From positions 1 through 64,000 of the forward strand of contig JAUVYV010000006.1 in NCBI GenBank assembly GCA_030602885.1: a stretch of DNA of 64,000 bases, given 5' to 3'. The translations under genes were made by a program, and so were the position numbers. Positions within the stretch are counted from its first letter, which is position 1, and each line of letters begins with the position of its first letter. The notes beneath the pieces were generated by a model. The model saw nothing but the letters and a program-made list of their open reading frames with translations, did no database searches and was not told where the DNA came from. Shown here in pieces: positions 54,193-62,068 of this stretch. This DNA comes from Phycisphaerales bacterium (GTDB taxonomy: Bacteria > Planctomycetota > Phycisphaerae > Sedimentisphaerales > Anaerobacaceae).

Positions 54193-55074
54193 CTAAAGAG
54201 CTTTCGCTGCCTTTGCAATTACAACACGCTCGTTGCCAACGAGGTCCTTTTCGATTGTTATGTGTCCGAACCTATCCTCTCCTTCAAGCAGCTCACGCAC
54301 CGCCTGCCCCTGCTCAAACCCGATCTCAAGCATCAACGCCCCGTCCGACTTCAGAAACTCATCAGCTCTCTCAGCGATTCTGCGGTGAGCATCAAGCCCA
54401 TCCGCACCCGCATAAAGGGCCAGCTTCGGTTCGTAATCCTTCACGTTCTTGCCAAGCTCTTCATATTCCGCCTCGCTCACGTAAGGCGGATTGCACACGA
54501 TTAAATCGAACTTCTCCGAATCGAGATGAGGCACTAACGGCTCAAACAAGTCACCGCACAATAACTCAACCCGTTCGCCAAGCCCATGCTTCGCGACGTT
54601 CTTCGCTGCAACCTTTAGCGCCGCTTCGGAGATATCCGTTGCGATAATTTTTGCATCTTCATAGTTTTTCGCAATCGCAACCGCAATGCACCCGCACCCC
54701 GTGCACAGGTCACACACAAATTGCCTGCCCCCGCGCTGCCGCAAAAACTCAATCGCTCGCTCAACTAAAACCTCCGTCTCAGGCCTCGGTATCAGGCAAT
54801 CACACGTCACCTCAAACTCCAGCGAATAAAACTCACATTTGCCTGTCAGATGCGCAATCGGCTCATGCTCTCCCGCTCGCTTGACCAGCTCGTGAAGCTC
54901 GGCGAGCTTATCCTGCTCAACAATCTTATCGAACTGCGTGTAAAGCTCTATCCGTTTCAAACCCAGAACGAAACTTAGTAACAGCTCGCCAGTGAGCCGC
55001 GGCGAATCTATCCCCTTCTCTGTGAAGTATCCCGCTACCCAGTTCAGCAGCTTCTGTATCGTCCACGTTTCCAT
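54193..55074 (-). CDS. prmC: Release factor glutamine methyltransferase
   Basis: 293 aa. N-terminal helical domain (LGLKRIELYTQFDKIV) then a Rossmann methylase: IPRPETEVLVERA, CTGCGCIAVAIAKN motif I and FDLIVCNPPYVSEAE motif IV. Methylates the GGQ glutamine of RF1 and RF2. The gene ends 2 nt from the convergent aldolase stop. Motif I reads DLCTGCGCIA, with Cys where Gly is common. Confidence 0.92.
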   Translation of the reverse strand: METWTIQKLLNWVAGYFTEKGIDSPRLTGELLLSFVLGLKRIELYTQFDKIVEQDKLAELHELVKRAGEHEPIAHLTGKCEFYSLEFEVTCDCLIPRPETEVLVERAIEFLRQRGGRQFVCDLCTGCGCIAVAIAKNYEDAKIIATDISEAALKVAAKNVAKHGLGERVELLCGDLFEPLVPHLDSEKFDLIVCNPPYVSEAEYEELGKNVKDYEPKLALYAGADGLDAHRRIAERADEFLKSDGALMLEIGFEQGQAVRELLEGEDRFGHITIEKDLVGNERVVIAKAAKAL

Positions 55075-55089
55075 CCGCGCGATTATACA

Positions 55090-55121
55090 ACAAAAAGGCC
55101 CCGCGTAAAACGCAGGGCCTT
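55090..55121 (-). terminator. Rho-independent terminator after the PIG-L gene
   Basis: Read on the minus strand: AAGGCCCTGCG-TTTTA-CGCGGGGCCTT with one mismatch, then TTTTTGTT. It lies between the PIG-L stop (55167) and the prmC start (55074), separating the two genes. Confidence 0.8.
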
Positions 55122-55166
55122 GTCAAAACCGTTTCTCAAATCCAGCCAACCTTGCCGGACCTGAAC

Positions 55167-56072
55167 TTATTTAGCAATGCCGAACAGCTTCTTGAGCTCA
55201 TCTTTCGACGGCCGGCGACCATATTCGCAGACCTCAAAGGCCTCGGCGTACTTTATGCTTTTGCCCTTCTCTTCGCCGTAAAGCTCGACCAGCATGTCAC
55301 GGTATTTGTTGGCTGTCCGTTCATCTCTGCGCGCAAAACGTTCTTTCACCTGTTTTTTGCGTTTCTCTCGCTCAGGCCCGTCCTTCGGAACAGGCACCAC
55401 CCTCTCGAAATTCCCCGTTGCCCACAGCGATTCAATCTGCGACTCAAGCAGCCAAAGCGCATCTGTTTTTATATCTATCGTCTCGTCCGTCGCAACAACA
55501 ATATCCGGCTCGAATGGATTCGGCTTCTGAAAACCGTCCGCCGAGTACAGGAAAATGGGATTGCGATTCAGAGCAGGCACGTCCGGACACAGATGCGGAA
55601 CGATTACCATAAACGCAGCGTCCTGAACTAATATCCCCGTATAGCGATGGTCGGGATGATAGTCCCATGGCCGATGCGCAATCACAATATCCGCCTTCCA
55701 CTCTCTGATAAGCCGAACGATTATTTTTCGATTTTCCAGAGTCGGCATCAGCTCGCCGTCGTGAATATCCAGCACCTCACTCGTCACCCCCATCATCTCG
55801 CCTGCCTTCTTAACCTCCGCCGTCCGCCGCTTCGCCAAAGGCCCGCCCGCCATCGTCGCGTGACCAACGTCGCCGTTCGTCGTCGAGACGAACTTCACAT
55901 GATGTCCCGCCTTCGCCCACATTACTGCAACGCCGCCGGCGTCTATCTCGCAGTCGTCCGGATGCCCCCCGAACACTATTATCCGCAGCTTCCCGTCATC
56001 GGCAGCCCCAACCGCAACCGCCGCCAGACCAAATACCACCACCAAACCAATCAACCACAACTTAACATTCAT
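55167..56072 (-). CDS. Exported PIG-L family deacetylase
   Basis: 301 aa with signal peptide (LWLIGLVVVFGLAAVAVGA). Zinc/deacetylase motif FGGHPDDCEIDAGG (His37, Asp39-40), HRPWDYHPDHRYTG for the third ligand and catalytic His. LmbE/PIG-L enzymes remove acetyl from GlcNAc-type sugars or related amides; secreted forms are frequent in Planctomycetes. C-terminus helical with PSKDELKKLFGIAK. Isolated transcript by its own terminator. Confidence 0.88.
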   Translation of the reverse strand: MNVKLWLIGLVVVFGLAAVAVGAADDGKLRIIVFGGHPDDCEIDAGGVAVMWAKAGHHVKFVSTTNGDVGHATMAGGPLAKRRTAEVKKAGEMMGVTSEVLDIHDGELMPTLENRKIIVRLIREWKADIVIAHRPWDYHPDHRYTGILVQDAAFMVIVPHLCPDVPALNRNPIFLYSADGFQKPNPFEPDIVVATDETIDIKTDALWLLESQIESLWATGNFERVVPVPKDGPEREKRKKQVKERFARRDERTANKYRDMLVELYGEEKGKSIKYAEAFEVCEYGRRPSKDELKKLFGIAK

Positions 56073-56434
56073 AGCTTACCTCCTAACGTTAACATTCACA
56101 ATTTACCCATCCAACCCGGAACGCACATAACCCCTCGCGCCCGGGACTGTTTACTCCGCCCGGTATTAGCCTGACTGCCTTACTGAACAGTTTTGCGTTT
56201 CGACTTATCGCCATTGGTCCGGTTCCAGGATAACCGTTAGCATAAGCGTTGCCCTGATAAAAAGATATAATAACACGGGAGAGTGGGACAGGCACCTTTT
56301 TTCGCAGAGACGGGGGGGAAACGGCCAGTGGCGGGGTCGAACTGGGCCCCGGATCGGAGTCCGGGGTCCCGCCGGAGGCGGGTAAACTGCGCGACCTTGG
56401 CGTTGGGTCCCCTGCTGCTGGGCCATTGGAGGAG

Positions 56435-56482
56435 CAGTTCCTCTGCTGCAGGACCAAAGTAGCAATCCCTCGAGAACAAGCG
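56435..56482 (+). repeat. Left copy of 48-bp direct repeat
   Basis: Starts cagttcctctgctgcagg and ends with cctcgagaacaagcg. Matches 62021-62068 with one difference in 48 (gagaac versus gaggac). Same orientation. Flanks the accessory operon at 57.2-61.6 kb. Confidence 0.85.
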
Positions 56483-56620
56483 GGGGTCTGCGCGACCCTG
56501 GCGGGTCGCTTGAAAATTGGGTTCGTTTTGGGTTTGATTGGGTTTGCTTTGGGTTTGTTTTTCATTGGCATAATTCGCGGTTTTTGACGTAAGGGTTTTC
56601 TGCGTAAAGAGTTAGGTAGC

Positions 56621-56870
56621 ATTTTGCCTATTTTAACATTGGGTTTGTTTGGGTTTGTTTTTTGCGGCCCGAAGGGGCTATTTTTCTCGTAATCTCTTTT
56701 ATTGTATAGGGTTAGGTTCATATTTTGCCTATTTTAACATTGGGTTTGTTTGGGTTTGTTTTTTTGCGGCATTTTCCAAGAAATTTTCTGTAAGTCCTTT
56801 TTGCGCATAGAGTTAAATGTTGTCTAGTTATTTTGACATTGGGTTTGTTTTGCATAAAAAGGTGTAAATT
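56621..56870. repeat. Degenerate tandem repeat, unit about 100 bp
   Basis: The block attttgcctattttaacat followed by tgggtttgtttgggtttg recurs at 56621 and 56722; a shorter copy has ttttgacattgggtttg at 56831. Spacing of the ttttaacatt/ttttgacatt word is 101 and 99 bp. More g/t-rich partial copies precede it at 56515-56570. Confidence 0.8.
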
Positions 56871-57211
56871 ACCAGCAAGTTAAGTTGGGCAATATAGGTG
56901 GTTTGTTTTTTAGACACAGATACCCCCCCCTTGGGGGCAAGCTTCGGTAGGCACAAGTTTACACTGATCCCCCTTCGATAGGGATAAATTAACACTGATT
57001 TTTGAAAAAGTTCAAGGGCTGAAAAACAAAATATAACATCTTGTAAATGGGCGGCCATTGTTGAACCCTCCGAGTTTAGGATATTCACTTTCTATATGTT
57101 AGCTGGGTATTATACCGCATGGGAAGTTAGATGTCAAGTGAAAAATTGAGAGGAAACAGGAAAAAGGAAAAGGGGCAAAAAAAGGAAGGTACTCTTTTTC
57201 TTCGTCGCTTG

Positions 57212-58273
57212 TTACTTACCGTTATGGAGTGAATACGTTTTCATGCGAAGACACAGTGGGTCCGGAGCTTTAAGCAATTGTCCGTGCGTTATATACTTCT
57301 GGGCCGTACAACCGGAACAACATTGATTGACGTCTCTACATTTTGAACAGGGTAAGTGCAAAGGAGCGGCAATGTATTCTCGTACCGAATTTAGGTAGGG
57401 GGAATTCTGCCAACATTCACGAAGGGACCATTTGGCCAGCGTAGAGTAAGCATCAGTCCCAACAACATCCATACTCTTTACCTGCTTGAAAGCATCACAG
57501 GGTGAAATAGTCAAATCTGGCGCAACCGTTAATCTGTCAATGCCAGCCATGCACTTGGGGCTCTGACTACATAATAGTATGCTGTATGGTGAGCCAATTC
57601 GGATCTCCACGTATTTCTTAGCATCGATTATTAACTGGGATAGTGCCTTGGTTTGCTTCTGAGACAAGACAATTCCATCTACTCCTTTACTTCGACCCTG
57701 GGGAACAAGGCGTAAAATGCTAAGTTGTTCAATGCCGAGTTGCCCGGCTAAGCTAGCAAGCTTAGGAAGCTCTAAGTAATTGGCTACCATTGGCACAAAA
57801 TGAAGCTCCGTTTTCAAACCGAGTGATTTTGAATGACGAATTGCTTCTATGGTCTGCTGGTGACTTTCGCCTACCATTGTTACTGCATCATGCGTGGCTG
57901 GTGTTGCAGCATAGAGGCTGAAGATAATTCGATGCAAGCCAGAATCAGCTAGGTTTTTGATTATAGTCTTGCTATTGGGAACGACGCCTGAGGTGTACAC
58001 GGTAGCCGGCAGTTCTGCTTCGGTACAATTGTGAATCAACCTTCTAAGATTCGGCCATAGCAGCGGATCTCCACCAGAGAAAGCGATGTGCTGGACTCCC
58101 ATGGCAATCGCTTGGCTGATTATGCGATCCGCATCTGTATATGACATTTCTGCCGTGCTGTCTGAACATGCTTCACTGGAACAGTGGATACATCGCAACA
58201 AGCAGCGATATGTCAGTTCAAGTTTGATTTCTTTCAAAGTATAACGGTTGGACAATGGCACTTCCTGCCTCAT
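57212..58273 (-). CDS. Radical SAM / SPASM protein
   Basis: 353 aa. Cluster motif CLLRCIHC at Cys24, Cys28, Cys31; SAM-binding SGGDPLLW, TVYTSG and IIFSLYA. The C-terminal SPASM domain has CMAGIDRLTVAPDLTISPCD, a CSKCRDVNQCCSGC Cys cluster and a last PLCLR, so two auxiliary [4Fe-4S] clusters are likely. SPASM enzymes modify peptides, sugars or cofactors by radical chemistry. No precursor peptide is visible nearby. Last gene of the minus-strand operon, 8 nt after the hmdU-kinase-like gene, hence likely acting on its product or substrate (inference). Confidence 0.85.
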   Translation of the reverse strand: MRQEVPLSNRYTLKEIKLELTYRCLLRCIHCSSEACSDSTAEMSYTDADRIISQAIAMGVQHIAFSGGDPLLWPNLRRLIHNCTEAELPATVYTSGVVPNSKTIIKNLADSGLHRIIFSLYAATPATHDAVTMVGESHQQTIEAIRHSKSLGLKTELHFVPMVANYLELPKLASLAGQLGIEQLSILRLVPQGRSKGVDGIVLSQKQTKALSQLIIDAKKYVEIRIGSPYSILLCSQSPKCMAGIDRLTVAPDLTISPCDAFKQVKSMDVVGTDAYSTLAKWSLRECWQNSPYLNSVREYIAAPLHLPCSKCRDVNQCCSGCTAQKYITHGQLLKAPDPLCLRMKTYSLHNGK

Positions 58274-58281
58274 CGATGGTT

Positions 58282-59301
58282 CTATGTGCTTCTAAGCATA
58301 TTGTTTATATTCCATTTAGGAGGATACCAATAGTGAATGGGATCAGCTATAGGCTTAAATTTCTGCTTGATGCGTGTTCGTCCCGATCCATTAGCTTCAG
58401 GATGGGCAATACGGGAATACTTATCCACTTCGCAAAACAGGTTCTGACAATCAATCAACTGCAAGGGTCTGTCTCCAAGGTATTGGAAGGTTAACCCTAA
58501 ACGCTCAAATTCTTCCTTTTGTCTGTTTGTAACACGAAGGATTAGTTCTGGTTCGGAAAGGCCACCAAGTGATTTAAAGCACTTATAGATTCCATTTTTT
58601 GCCCCGGGACCAGGAACAACAAATTCCATTTCAGAAAAATCTGTTAACTCGCTGTAGTTCAAGTCTGTGACCAACTGATAGGCAAGGAAGTCGCCGATAG
58701 TTGGATATGAACGCAGAATATCAAATGCTGCTGCCATGTTGCGAGCGTTTGATATCAATTCGTAAGCACGATCTTCCATCATTCTTTCCAATAGCTTGAG
58801 ATGGTTACTATGTTTTCGAGTGAAGCCAAACGCAGAGTTTCCACTCGGCATGATATATGCGGCCGAATATATGGGTTGTTTGCAATCCATAGTCTTGCTG
58901 AGTAATTTGTCATAGTCGGCAAAGGAGTACCCAGAATAGCAGATCGTACCCAATTCGTTTGTAAGCATTTCCCATGTCTCAATCTTGTTGAACAGCTTGA
59001 ACAGAATTATCCGAAAAAAGACTTCTGGCGGTGAGGGGTCGCCTTTGTAAATTACCTCTCGAATAAGGTATTGACTTACGCGGTCTGACGCACGATAGGC
59101 GTTGGTAAACTTATACTTTTGCAGGATCGCATCTTCCGTCCAAGGGCCCCACTGCTTGCCCATTCGGCGGAAAAAGACTGCCTGTCGCTCTACAGCAAAC
59201 CGCCAGTAGGTGTCAAAGACAACCGACGGGATAGCAGGAGCCCATGCTCGTCGCACCATTTCTGGTGCAACTAATTCTGATGATGCGAGGGTGTTAGGCA
59301 T
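58282..59301 (-). CDS. Protein similar to 5-hmdU DNA kinase helical domain / thymine hypermodification enzyme
   Basis: The ATG at 59301 has GAGGG 5 nt upstream and overlaps the previous stop by 8 nt; the frame extends to 59334. 339 aa, mostly helical. The N-terminal half has FDTYWRFAVERQAVFFRRMG, GPWTEDAILQKYKFTNAYRA and SDRVSQYLIREVIY, which I recognise as the helical domain of phage 5-hmdU DNA kinases and alpha-glutamyl/putrescinyl-thymine enzymes. Later FLAYQLVTDLNYSE and ELILRVTNRQKEEFERLG continue that family. No Walker motif is visible. By analogy it handles a 5-hydroxymethyl-pyrimidine or its DNA adduct; assignment by motif memory only. Confidence 0.65.
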   Translation of the reverse strand: MPNTLASSELVAPEMVRRAWAPAIPSVVFDTYWRFAVERQAVFFRRMGKQWGPWTEDAILQKYKFTNAYRASDRVSQYLIREVIYKGDPSPPEVFFRIILFKLFNKIETWEMLTNELGTICYSGYSFADYDKLLSKTMDCKQPIYSAAYIMPSGNSAFGFTRKHSNHLKLLERMMEDRAYELISNARNMAAAFDILRSYPTIGDFLAYQLVTDLNYSELTDFSEMEFVVPGPGAKNGIYKCFKSLGGLSEPELILRVTNRQKEEFERLGLTFQYLGDRPLQLIDCQNLFCEVDKYSRIAHPEANGSGRTRIKQKFKPIADPIHYWYPPKWNINNMLRST

Positions 59302-60076
59302 TAGTCCCTCGCGCTCTTTCGTAATCCTCAACACACGATTTTATGTTAAGCGCCAAATGTCGCAATGGAGTCTTCGCTGGAGTCCCTACACATGCTACGC
59401 CAACGAAGCATGTCATTTGAGCCAACTCCAAGCCCATTTGAGTTGCCATAAACTGTCCCAACCGACACAAGCCCAAATAGTTGCCATACCCACGATCGAA
59501 AATATGTTCTTTAGGGTAATACCCCGTAACACAAAGCCCTGATTTGTGGATTCGTGCAAAGCCCACTTGCTGAAGGCAGGGAAAACCACGTTGTCGTTGG
59601 TGTGTAGCATCGCAGGTAGGATCAAATATGGAGGCTTGAAGAGCACTACGGCGATGATTACCTTTGTTTGTATAGGTCTCAATAATGTACTCAAGCTGAT
59701 TCTTCTTGCTGTCACCAACTCCATAGGCGATGAGGCGTTCAAAGTACACTCCATTGTAGTTGCCCTTGCATTTATGAATCTGGCTTAGGATTCGCAGATA
59801 TCGTTGATAAAGGAGAGTCCGTTCTTTGTTACGGTTCCAATAACTTCTTGGAAATATAGTGTTGGCTACCGTATGGCAAGACCCCAAAGAGTTAGATGCC
59901 AAACTAACATCAACTGCTTTTCGGATTTCCTCGTGTTCAGGAATGAGGTCATTGCTCAAGTCTGTGACTGTTACCGTCATAGGTGAAATCTCAGGGTGTT
60001 TCATAGTTGCCAAAAAGGCTTTTGCCCAAGCGATTGAAAGATTCGCTTCATTGATGTGTGTCGAATAGCTACTCAT
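59294..60076 (-). CDS. Divergent thymidylate-synthase-fold protein
   Basis: Start at 60076, preceded by GGAGG, overlapping the peptidase stop by 8 nt; upstream ATGs lie inside the peptidase gene. 260 aa. HRRSALQASIFDP (Arg pair 142-143), GFPCLQQVGF (Cys167) and HIFDRGYGNYLGLCRLGQFM align with the RRxxxxxWNP, PPCHxxxQF and DxFLGxPFN motifs of thymidylate synthases: the nucleophile Cys, an Asp and an Asn are kept, but the PPCH His is Leu. Phage relatives hydroxymethylate dUMP or dCMP. A pyrimidine-modifying role is likely; exact reaction unknown. Confidence 0.72.
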   Translation of the reverse strand: MSSYSTHINEANLSIAWAKAFLATMKHPEISPMTVTVTDLSNDLIPEHEEIRKAVDVSLASNSLGSCHTVANTIFPRSYWNRNKERTLLYQRYLRILSQIHKCKGNYNGVYFERLIAYGVGDSKKNQLEYIIETYTNKGNHRRSALQASIFDPTCDATHQRQRGFPCLQQVGFARIHKSGLCVTGYYPKEHIFDRGYGNYLGLCRLGQFMATQMGLELAQMTCFVGVACVGTPAKTPLRHLALNIKSCVEDYERARGTNA

Positions 60077-60932
60077 GATCGACCTCCGGAAAATGGCGAT
60101 ATTGTGCCAAGCCTTCAAAATGCAGGCGTGAAACTCTGATGTGTGACGCCCAACGTTCGGCTTCATTCTGCGCTCTATCGATACCTTGAGCAACAGCTCT
60201 GTATAGCAAACCATGTGGACAGGTCGCTATGAACTCCATACGAGTTGCCTCAAGAATTGTTTGTGAGGGTACAACAAGAATATCTCCTACACAAAGATCG
60301 ACAGGTTTCTCTCCCCAATACTTATCCAGGAGTATGAGTTCTCCCGAATGCTCAACTCCTGCAATCGCACTTTTAAGAATTTTGGGAGAAACTCTACTTA
60401 ATCGCTGAAAACTGCGTGATGAAATAAGACCAAGTGAACGATACATGTGTGTTAATAATGATTGGTATCCAACCCCAATATGGCCAGAGACGGCAAAGGT
60501 TTGCTCCGGAGTACATTCATCTATCTTCCAGCCTCTACTAGTAAATGCCTTGCATACGGCTAATTTAGGCATCAGAAGGAAACCAGCAAAACAATCAGCA
60601 AGAAACTCGTCTGGGTCCCATTGCTTCTTTGATACAGAATCGATGACTTCGTCTATTCGATTCCCATGGGCGAAGACATGATGTCCATATTCATGTGCAC
60701 AAGTAAATGCTAATCTGCCTCGAGGGCGGCAAGATGAAAGTAATATAAGTGGATTCTCATCATTGTAGTAAAGGCCCTCCATGCTTGAGATATTTTGAAA
60801 ACGAACCTCAATACCAAAATGATACATTAAGTCACAGACACAAATAGAAGAGGCAGGGCCTATTTTGGCGCGGCGACGCTCCTGAATAGCTGCTCTATGT
60901 GCCTTGCGAGCCAATTTCACTTTTGTACTCAT
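60069..60932 (-). CDS. ImmA/IrrE-type metallopeptidase
   Basis: 287 aa. Zinc motif HEYGH at 80-84 in FTCAHEYGHHVFAHG and third ligand Glu in PDEFLADCFAGFLLMP. In ImmA and IrrE, such proteases cleave an Xre repressor to release an operon in response to stress. Here the Xre gene lies immediately upstream with an ATGA overlap, so a regulatory pair is strongly suggested. The C-terminal half (SGHIGVGYQSLLTHMY, a long region to VSRLHFEG) is larger than the minimal peptidase and unassigned. Confidence 0.85.
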   Translation of the reverse strand: MSTKVKLARKAHRAAIQERRRAKIGPASSICVCDLMYHFGIEVRFQNISSMEGLYYNDENPLILLSSCRPRGRLAFTCAHEYGHHVFAHGNRIDEVIDSVSKKQWDPDEFLADCFAGFLLMPKLAVCKAFTSRGWKIDECTPEQTFAVSGHIGVGYQSLLTHMYRSLGLISSRSFQRLSRVSPKILKSAIAGVEHSGELILLDKYWGEKPVDLCVGDILVVPSQTILEATRMEFIATCPHGLLYRAVAQGIDRAQNEAERWASHIRVSRLHFEGLAQYRHFPEVDHE

Positions 60933-61279
60933 TGCCCTCTACCTCTCTTTGGCCGCAAGGCACTAAGCAACTTCATTATTTTGTCGAGATCATCAGATTT
61001 GAGCTTCGCCAATTGACGAGCAGCAAAGCGAACACGTCTGTCATCATGTTCAGAATCTGATTCTGAGCCAGCCAGCCATTTCATGTCGATACAGTATATT
61101 TCCGACAGTCTTGTCAGTTCATCCGCTGAGACCCGGCGGCGGCCAGCTTCCATCTCAGAGATAGACGGTCGATGGAGCCCAAGAAGTTTTGCGACTTGAG
61201 CCTGTGATAGCCCGGCCATTTCGCGCGCTGTTCTAAGGCGTGATGCAATTAGCTTGCGACCTTCACCTAAATCAGTCAT
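60929..61279 (-). CDS. Xre-family HTH regulator
   Basis: 116 aa. SRLRTAREMAGLSQAQVAKL then LGLHRPSISEMEAGRRRVSA is an HTH_3 domain; IYCIDMKWLAG follows as the dimerisation helix and a basic C-terminus KPKRGRGQ-like ends it. ATGA overlap with both the upstream ACP gene and the downstream peptidase gene. It probably binds the palindrome at 61585 and is the target of the ImmA-like protein. Confidence 0.88.
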   Translation of the reverse strand: MTDLGEGRKLIASRLRTAREMAGLSQAQVAKLLGLHRPSISEMEAGRRRVSADELTRLSEIYCIDMKWLAGSESDSEHDDRRVRFAARQLAKLKSDDLDKIMKLLSALRPKRGRGQ

Positions 61280-61563
61280 GATTTCTTCCTCTTCTTTGAA
61301 GTAGCCTCAAGAATACGATCTGCAATTTCACCGACGGACAAAGCACGTGTGCCGTCTTGGGAGGCACACAAGTTGCCAACGTCACCTATGTTAACTTCTG
61401 CGTCAACCATTGCGGCAAACTCAACTCCACTGAGGCTATCAAAGCCAAGGAGATCGCCGATCGGAACCGTTTCCTCATTTATACTAATTTTCTCGCGACC
61501 ACTAATGTCTTGGATTTCCAAGAGTAGCTTTGCGGCAAGTTTCACGATTTCATTACGAGTCAT
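61276..61563 (-). CDS. Acyl/peptidyl carrier protein-like
   Basis: 95 aa, GGAG upstream of the ATG. Carrier protein fold with GDLLGFDSLSGVEFAAMVDA: Ser43 in the DSL motif is the expected phosphopantetheine attachment point. Flanks diverge from fatty acid ACPs and there is a long loop (SGREKISINEETV). First gene of the operon. No ketosynthase, adenylation or thioesterase gene is nearby, so it may deliver an acyl or aminoacyl group to the modification enzymes; that is inference. Confidence 0.72.
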   Translation of the reverse strand: MTRNEIVKLAAKLLLEIQDISGREKISINEETVPIGDLLGFDSLSGVEFAAMVDAEVNIGDVGNLCASQDGTRALSVGEIADRILEATSKKRKKS

Positions 61564-61584
61564 CTTTTTGCTCCTTACAGTTAA

Positions 61585-61599
61585 GTAAGATTATCTTAC
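61585..61599. promoter_or_regulatory. Palindromic operator candidate
   Basis: GTAAGAT-T-ATCTTAC, a perfect 7-bp inverted repeat centred 29 nt before the ACP start, in AT-rich upstream DNA. Position and symmetry fit an operator for the operon's Xre protein. Confidence 0.6.
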
Positions 61600-61705
61600 A
61601 TCGAACTTTGGCTTCTGGCAACAAAAAAAAGAAGTTGATAGGAAAATATTTTGTATTCAACCGTAAGTGCTTATTAGATAAGGAATAAGATGTGAATAAT
61701 TATTT

Positions 61706-61942
61706 TTGGCTAATCGCAAAAATCATAGGTGGTTTGACGAGATTCGGGAGTCTGGGGCGATTGTGTTTTGTTTGCTTGAGCAGGCCAAGGAGCGGGCGAA
61801 GAATGTCAGGGCTGCAATAGACTGCTACCGGGCGGCGCTGGAGCAGGGGATACCGGTGATAGCGGTGGGGGAGAACCGCAATCGGATGAAGAATGAGCTT
61901 GAGAGGTTGGGGTTTGCTCCGGGGATGACCCCGGTGAGATAG
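61706..61942 (+). pseudogene. Truncated host coding fragment at the element border
   Basis: 78 codons from a TTG after an in-frame stop at 61697, with no ribosome site. The fragment GAIVFCLLEQAKERAKNVRA then GIPVIAVGENRNRMKNELER has GC-rich host-like codon use, contrasting with the AT-rich DNA directly upstream. Looks like the 3' end of a gene whose 5' part was lost or replaced. Family not recognised. Confidence 0.4.
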
Positions 61943-62020
61943 GCGGAGGGCCATCTCACGGGGCAAGCGGGGAAAGTGAGAAGTAAGAATGGGTCCTCTG
62001 TAGCCAAGCCAAGGTAGCGA

Positions 62021-62068
62021 CAGTTCCTCTGCTGCAGGACCAAAGTAGCAATCCCTCGAGGACAAGCG
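62021..62068 (+). repeat. Right copy of 48-bp direct repeat
   Basis: Matches 56435-56482 at 47 of 48 positions, same orientation. Together the copies bracket about 5.6 kb containing the six-gene operon. The repeat also extends imperfectly to the left (gggtcc...ctg). Confidence 0.85.

Larger units (their letters stand above)
56073..57211. other. Long non-coding region with planctomycete-type repeats
   Basis: 1.1 kb without a supported gene. Contains the left 48-bp direct repeat (56435-56482), a GC-rich segment, then the AT-rich approximately 100-bp tandem repeats, and a stretch with repeated (t)ta(a)acactgat words near 56960-57000. ORFs here (minus strand, Lys/Asn/Pro-rich) are repeat translations. 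Confidence 0.7.

Noticed and set aside
56089-56721. 210-aa minus-strand ORF, Lys/Asn/Pro-rich
   Set aside because: Translation of the intergenic repeats; recurrent KTNPNKPNVKIGK-type peptides come from the tandem repeat, not from a gene.
56621-56870. Possible CRISPR array
   Set aside because: Three degenerate copies of about 100 bp with similar spacing and no cas genes.
57212-61563. Prophage interpretation of the operon
   Set aside because: No capsid, terminase, tail, lysis or integrase genes between the direct repeats.
61700-62065. 121-aa minus-strand ORF starting MSSRDCYFGPAAEE
   Set aside because: Covers the 48-bp repeat and is repeated near 56479; a spurious repeat-derived ORF.
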